The notes under the pieces: generated by a model
The model's input: the letters and a program-made list of their open reading frames with translations, nothing else
What the model was told of the DNA's origin: nothing
Databases searched by the model: none
Translations under genes and position numbers: made by a program
Shown here: piece after piece, positions 60,069-64,000 of the stretch
Layout: each line of letters begins with the position of its first letter
How positions within the stretch are numbered: the first letter of the stretch is position 1
NCBI RefSeq assembly: GCF_001995215.1
Contig: NZ_MUXN01000024.1
Coordinates: 62,075-126,074, forward strand
Length of the DNA: 64,000 nt
Reading direction: 5' to 3'
DNA from: Amycolatopsis azurea DSM 43854
GTDB lineage: Bacteria; Actinomycetota; Actinomycetes; Mycobacteriales; Pseudonocardiaceae

Positions 60069-60088
60069 TCCAGATGGCAGACGAACTC

Positions 60089-60127
60089 GCCGGAGGCGTG
60101 ACCACGACTCCGCCTCCGGCGGGTTTT
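60089..60127 (+). terminator. Hairpin with T-run between precursor and exporter genes
   Basis: GCCGGAGGCG (60089-60098) and CGCCTCCGGC (60111-60120) are exact complements around 12 bases, followed by GGGTTTT. A partial terminator here would give more precursor mRNA than exporter mRNA. Confidence 0.65.
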
Positions 60128-60150
60128 CCATGATGAGGGGAACCCCGACC

Positions 60151-61824
60151 ATGACGTCCGTACGCAGAGTCGTGCTGCGCGATCTGCTCAGGCGGCGGCC
60201 GGTACTGACGGTGTTCGCGGTCGCCGGTGCCGCGGTGGCGCTGGCCTGCGAACTCCTGGTGCCGCCGTCGCTGGCGGACGTGGTCGCGAGCATGTCGGGC
60301 CGGGGGGTGGCGACCGGGCCGCTGATCACTCTGGCGGCGGTGCTCGGCATCGGCCTCGTGGCGTCGGTCGTCGCGGGTCAGGTGACGGTGCGGGGGATGG
60401 AGGAGACCACCGCGCGTCACCGCCGGGACCTGCTGGAGAAGACGCTGCGGTTGCCGGTCCGGCAGCGGGACTTCTCTCCCGGCGACCTGCTGACGCGGTT
60501 CTCCAGTGATGCGAACGCTCCCGCGCAGCTCGGATTCGGTGCGATCGGCGTGCTGATCACCGCGGCCGGATCAGTGGTCGCGATGGTCGCGTTGTGGTTC
60601 CTCGACCCGTGGCTCACCGGGCTCGTCGGGGCCGAACTCCTCGTCAGCTGGTTCGCGGTGCGGGTGTTCCTGCGTCGGGTGGGCGACGCCGAGACCCGGT
60701 ACCGGACCGCGCGTGGCAGGCTGGCCGCCCTGCTCGTCGACGCGCACGCGGGGGTACGGACCATTCGCGCCGGTCGGACCCGCGATCGTGAGCTGCGCCG
60801 GATCCTCGGTCCGCTGACGGACCTGCGGAGCGCGGGCCTCGACGCCTGGCGGTCACAGCGGGAGATCGGCTGGCGGATGGGGCTGCTCATGCCGATCCAG
60901 GAGGTGGCGCTGCTGTCCGTCGCGGGTTTCGGCGTGATGTCCGGACGGCTCGGCGGCGGCGAAGTCCTCGCCGCGCTCTTCTACAGCCGGCTCGCACTCG
61001 GCCTGCTGGAACAGGTGGACGCGCTGGTCGGCATGGTCTACAGCGCGGCGAACTCCCGTCGCCTGCTGGAAGTCCACGACGCGCCGACCACGCCGGTTCC
61101 GGTCAGGCCGCGGGCCATCCCGGCAGGCGACGGCGAGATCCGCTTCGAAGATGTCGGCGTCGGGCCGCTGCGCGGGGTGACGTTCACGGTTCCGGCCGGA
61201 ACGCACGTCGCCCTCGTCGGCCGATCGGGTTCGGGTAAATCGTCGCTGGTGGGAGCGGTCGGAAGGTTGTCCGACATCGAGTCGGGACGGGTGCTGCTGG
61301 ACGGCGTCGACGTCCGTGACGCGGAGCCTTCGTCGCTGCGACGTGAGGTCGCCTATGCCTTCGACGAACCTTCGCTGTTCGGCGTCACGATCGGCGACGC
61401 GATCGCCGCGACGGCGCCACTGTCCGGGTCCGCTGTCGCGCGGGCGGCCGGACAGGCGCGAGCCGACCTGTTCGTCCGGCGGCTTCCGGACGGCTACGGT
61501 ACCTCGGCCGATCATCTTCCGTTGTCCGGCGGCGAGATCCAGCGACTCGGCCTGGCGAGGGCGCTCGCCAGGCCCGCGCGCGTGCTGGTCCTCGACGACG
61601 CGCTGTCCAATGTGGACACCGCGACCGCGGCCGAGATCACCCGCGCGATCGGGTCGGCGTGGCGATCGCGGACGGCGCTGGTGGTCGCGCACCGCGTGGT
61701 CACCGCGGCCGGTTCGGATCTCGTCGCGTGGCTCGACGAGGGTGGGCTGCGCGCTCTCGCGCCGCATCACGAATTGTGGCGGGACAAAGGCTATCGCGAG
61801 TTGTTCGCCCAGGGGGAGCCGTGA
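60151..61824 (+). CDS. Half-size ABC exporter with degenerate ATP site
   Basis: A 557-residue ABC exporter with six spans in the first 310 residues and an ATPase domain after. Walker A GRSGSGKSS (Lys363) and signature LSGGEIQRLGLARAL are normal, but the residue after the Walker B Asp is Asp, not Glu (LDDALSNVD), and the Q loop Gln is absent (AYAFDEPSLFG). Such a half usually pairs with a canonical partner, here the next gene, whose start overlaps its stop. The ATG at 60151 is used; ATGs at 60130 and 60133 are alternatives. No C39 peptidase domain is present. Confidence 0.85.
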   Translation: MTSVRRVVLRDLLRRRPVLTVFAVAGAAVALACELLVPPSLADVVASMSGRGVATGPLITLAAVLGIGLVASVVAGQVTVRGMEETTARHRRDLLEKTLRLPVRQRDFSPGDLLTRFSSDANAPAQLGFGAIGVLITAAGSVVAMVALWFLDPWLTGLVGAELLVSWFAVRVFLRRVGDAETRYRTARGRLAALLVDAHAGVRTIRAGRTRDRELRRILGPLTDLRSAGLDAWRSQREIGWRMGLLMPIQEVALLSVAGFGVMSGRLGGGEVLAALFYSRLALGLLEQVDALVGMVYSAANSRRLLEVHDAPTTPVPVRPRAIPAGDGEIRFEDVGVGPLRGVTFTVPAGTHVALVGRSGSGKSSLVGAVGRLSDIESGRVLLDGVDVRDAEPSSLRREVAYAFDEPSLFGVTIGDAIAATAPLSGSAVARAAGQARADLFVRRLPDGYGTSADHLPLSGGEIQRLGLARALARPARVLVLDDALSNVDTATAAEITRAIGSAWRSRTALVVAHRVVTAAGSDLVAWLDEGGLRALAPHHELWRDKGYRELFAQGEP

Positions 61825-63503
61825 AGGCGCGCGACGGAGTACGGCTCCTGCTTACGGAGATCGCGCCGTACCAGCGTTCCCTGTTCGCCGTCGCGGGATT
61901 GGCCTTGCTGCTGTCCGTGCCGACGGCGACCTCCGGAATTCTGATCGCGCGGGCCTTGGACGACGGCTTCTTCGTACGGCAGGCCGAGACCGGGCTGTGG
62001 TGGCTGGCGTTGCTGGTCCAGATCCAGCTGGCGGGCGCGGTGCTGACCAGGGCGTTGTTCCGCCCGCTGGCCCGGATCGTCGAGCCGCTCCGGGACCGGC
62101 TGGTCACCATGATCACCGCGGCGGGCCTCGACCGCGCGTTGGCGGGGGAGAGCACCGAACCCGGGGCCGCCGTTCGGCAGGCCACCGACGAGACCGAGTC
62201 GGTCCGACGCCTGGTCGCGACGGTGCTGCGCAACGTGCACACCACCGTTTCCGTCGCGATCGGCGCGTTCACCGGGCTCGCCGCCGTCGTCCCGGTCGCG
62301 GCCCTGGTGCTGCTTCCGGGACTGCTCGCGGCCGCCGCCGTGTATCGATGGCTGGTGCGGTTCGCCTGGAAATGGCAGCGGAAGGCGATCCTGATCGAGG
62401 AACACCTCGCCGACGACGCCACCAAGGTGTTCACCGCACGCCGGGACATCGTCGCCTTCGCGGCCGAACCGACGGCGACCCGGCAGGTGCGCGAAGGTGC
62501 CGAGGCGTCACGGCACGCGGCCGTCAGGTACGCCAGGGTCGGGGTGCTGCGTTCCCTCACCGTGAGCCTCGGTGTCGACCTCGGGTTACTGTCCCTCCTG
62601 GTCCTCGCGCCGGTCTTGATCTCGGAGGGCAGGCTGTCGTCGGGCGATCTCGTCGCCGCCGTGTACTACGTGATGTTCGGGCTCGGTCCGGCGGTCAAGT
62701 TCCTCGTCCACGGCGGTGCGGGCTGGCTGCTGGACCTGATCGGGACGATGGCCAGGCTCGGCGAGGTCGCCGAGGGGACCGGGAAAACCGAGTCCGCCAG
62801 GCCGGTGCGTGGTTCCCGGAACATCAGCCTGCGCCACGTCTCTTACGCCTACTCCGCGACGGCCGACCCGGTGCTCGACGACGTCAGCCTGGACATCCCG
62901 TACGGGCAGCACGTCGCCGTCGTCGGCCCCAGCGGGGCCGGGAAATCCACCCTGGCCTCACTTCTTTGCGGGCTGCGGACGCCGACCGCCGGCTCGATCC
63001 GTGGTGGCCGTTCGGTCGCCCTCGTCCCGCAGGAGGCCTACGTCTTCGCTGGAACCGTCCGGGAGAACCTCGCCTACCTGGCGCCGGGTACCCCCGACAA
63101 GGACCTGCTCCGCACCGCACGGCTTTTCGGTCTGGACGAGCTTGAACTCGACCGAGAGCTACCTCCAGGCGGTGCGGGGCTTTCGGCGGGCGAGCGGCAG
63201 CTCATCACGCTCGCCCGCACTCATCTTTCCCCCGCGCCGGTGGTGATCCTCGACGAAGCGACCTGCCATCTGGATCCGGCGGCCGAACAGCGCGCGGAGA
63301 CGGCCTTCGCCCGCCGCGGCGGCACGCTCGTCGTGATCGCCCACCGGATCAGCAGTGCCTGGCGCGCCGACCGGGTCCTGCTCGTCGACGCCGGACAGGT
63401 GGCGGACGGGACGCATTCGAGCCTGCTCGCCGTCAACAGCCGATATCGGGAACTGGCGACGAGCTGGGAAGCCGAACCACTCCACAAAGGACAGACAGCC
63501 TGA
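61821..63503 (+). CDS. Half-size ABC exporter with canonical ATP site
   Basis: A 560-residue ABC exporter, partner of the preceding gene (GTGA overlap). Six spans cover residues about 10-310. Walker A is GPSGAGKST (Lys375), Q loop VPQEAYVF, signature LSAGERQLITLA (Ala in place of the second Gly), Walker B VVILDEATCHLD with the catalytic Glu, and switch IAHR. It probably provides the working ATP site of a heterodimer that exports the modified peptide. No peptidase domain is present, so leader removal must be done by another protease. Confidence 0.87.
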   Translation: MKARDGVRLLLTEIAPYQRSLFAVAGLALLLSVPTATSGILIARALDDGFFVRQAETGLWWLALLVQIQLAGAVLTRALFRPLARIVEPLRDRLVTMITAAGLDRALAGESTEPGAAVRQATDETESVRRLVATVLRNVHTTVSVAIGAFTGLAAVVPVAALVLLPGLLAAAAVYRWLVRFAWKWQRKAILIEEHLADDATKVFTARRDIVAFAAEPTATRQVREGAEASRHAAVRYARVGVLRSLTVSLGVDLGLLSLLVLAPVLISEGRLSSGDLVAAVYYVMFGLGPAVKFLVHGGAGWLLDLIGTMARLGEVAEGTGKTESARPVRGSRNISLRHVSYAYSATADPVLDDVSLDIPYGQHVAVVGPSGAGKSTLASLLCGLRTPTAGSIRGGRSVALVPQEAYVFAGTVRENLAYLAPGTPDKDLLRTARLFGLDELELDRELPPGGAGLSAGERQLITLARTHLSPAPVVILDEATCHLDPAAEQRAETAFARRGGTLVVIAHRISSAWRADRVLLVDAGQVADGTHSSLLAVNSRYRELATSWEAEPLHKGQTA

Positions 63504-64000
63504 TGCACCGAGCGGCGGACGAATTCGCACTGGACCCCGTGCCGAGGCGGCGTGGCGTCGTCCGGGTGTTCATCCTGGCCGCGACCCTCGCGATCCTGGC
63601 GGCCGACCTGGTCGGGTTCACCAGGCTCACCGGAGAGCGTGAGCCGGAGATCGCCGGCGTCGAGCGGTTCGACATCCCCGAGCGCGGCCACACCACGGAC
63701 CCCGTCACGTACGACCGGATCCCGCCCGCGGGCGGCCCGCACGATCCGGCGTTGCAGAACTGCGGCGTGTACGCCGAGCCGCTGCGCGACGAGAACGCGG
63801 TGCATTCGCTCGAACACGGTGCGGTCTGGCTCACCTATCGCCCCGATCTGCCTGCCTGGCAGGTGGACATGCTCAGCGGGCTGATCAAAGGAAAACACCA
63901 CGCTTTGCTCAGTCCGTACCCCGGCTTGCCCGCCACCGTGGTGGCGACAGCGTGGGGCAGGCAACTCGCCGTGGACGATCCGGCGGACCCGCGGATCGCG
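63503..64000 (+). CDS. DUF3105 membrane protein, cut by the window end
   Basis: The first 166 codons of a gene that continues past 64000. It starts at ATG 63503, sharing one base with the previous stop (TGATG), so it is co-translated with the exporter. One N-terminal span (VVRVFILAATLAILAADLVGF) is followed by an extracytoplasmic domain with the DUF3105 marks PPAGGPHDPALQNCGVY and NAVHSLEHGAVWLTYRPDL. Function unknown; its place suggests a role in export, processing or immunity. Confidence 0.8.
   Translation, partial: MHRAADEFALDPVPRRRGVVRVFILAATLAILAADLVGFTRLTGEREPEIAGVERFDIPERGHTTDPVTYDRIPPAGGPHDPALQNCGVYAEPLRDENAVHSLEHGAVWLTYRPDLPAWQVDMLSGLIKGKHHALLSPYPGLPATVVATAWGRQLAVDDPADPRIA

Overview
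The window is high-GC DNA (roughly 70 percent by eye) with strong third-position G/C, many GTG starts, many 1 to 4 base overlaps between neighbouring genes, apparently leaderless GTG genes and many TetR, NarL-type and DevR-type regulators. This fits a filamentous actinobacterium, most likely of the Pseudonocardiales (Amycolatopsis-like). That assignment is inferred from gene content; no rRNA or marker gene is present. I saw no rRNA, tRNA, CRISPR array, transposase or phage gene.

Layout. 1-9 kb: repeats, two TetR genes with their neighbours, a heavy-metal operon (CmtR-like sensor, cation diffusion facilitator, methyltransferase), a secreted alpha/beta hydrolase and a NarL-type two-component pair. 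9.2-14.1 kb: a 2-methylisoborneol operon made of two paralogous family 2B encapsulin shell proteins with cyclic-nucleotide-binding-like domains, a GPP C-methyltransferase and the terpene cyclase. 14.1-31 kb: mostly housekeeping and accessory genes (a divergent NAD-dependent ligase, ChaA antiporter, aldehyde dehydrogenase, secreted S1 protease, SDR with an Atu4866-type partner, OafA-like acyltransferase) punctuated by large palindromic elements. 31.1-36 kb: a zinc uptake locus of the aztABCD type with a Zur-like box and two AztD-like beta-propeller proteins. 36.1-40.9 kb: a second two-component pair, an ABC exporter pair and an ANTAR-GAF protein.

40.8-54.4 kb is a DosR/DevR-type dormancy region. 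It has a haem-type GAF sensor kinase (DevS) and DevR, three tandem universal stress proteins, a CBS-BON protein, two Acg-type nitroreductases, a long hibernation factor (RafH-like), a SHOCT protein and a DUF4389 protein. GGGAC-type DevR boxes lie in front of several of these genes. Decayed remnants of a phosphoketolase, a CBS-BON protein and a DoxX protein lie between them, so the regulon has been eroding here.

54.4-64 kb is a class IV lanthipeptide cluster: a large LuxR-type ATPase regulator transcribed divergently from a LanL synthetase, a 53-residue cysteine-rich ALQxL-type precursor, a terminator-like hairpin, two half-size ABC exporters that form an asymmetric pair, and a DUF3105 membrane protein that runs off the window. 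The precursor and its export module are the best candidates for undescribed biology. The DevR-box set and the palindromic elements come next.
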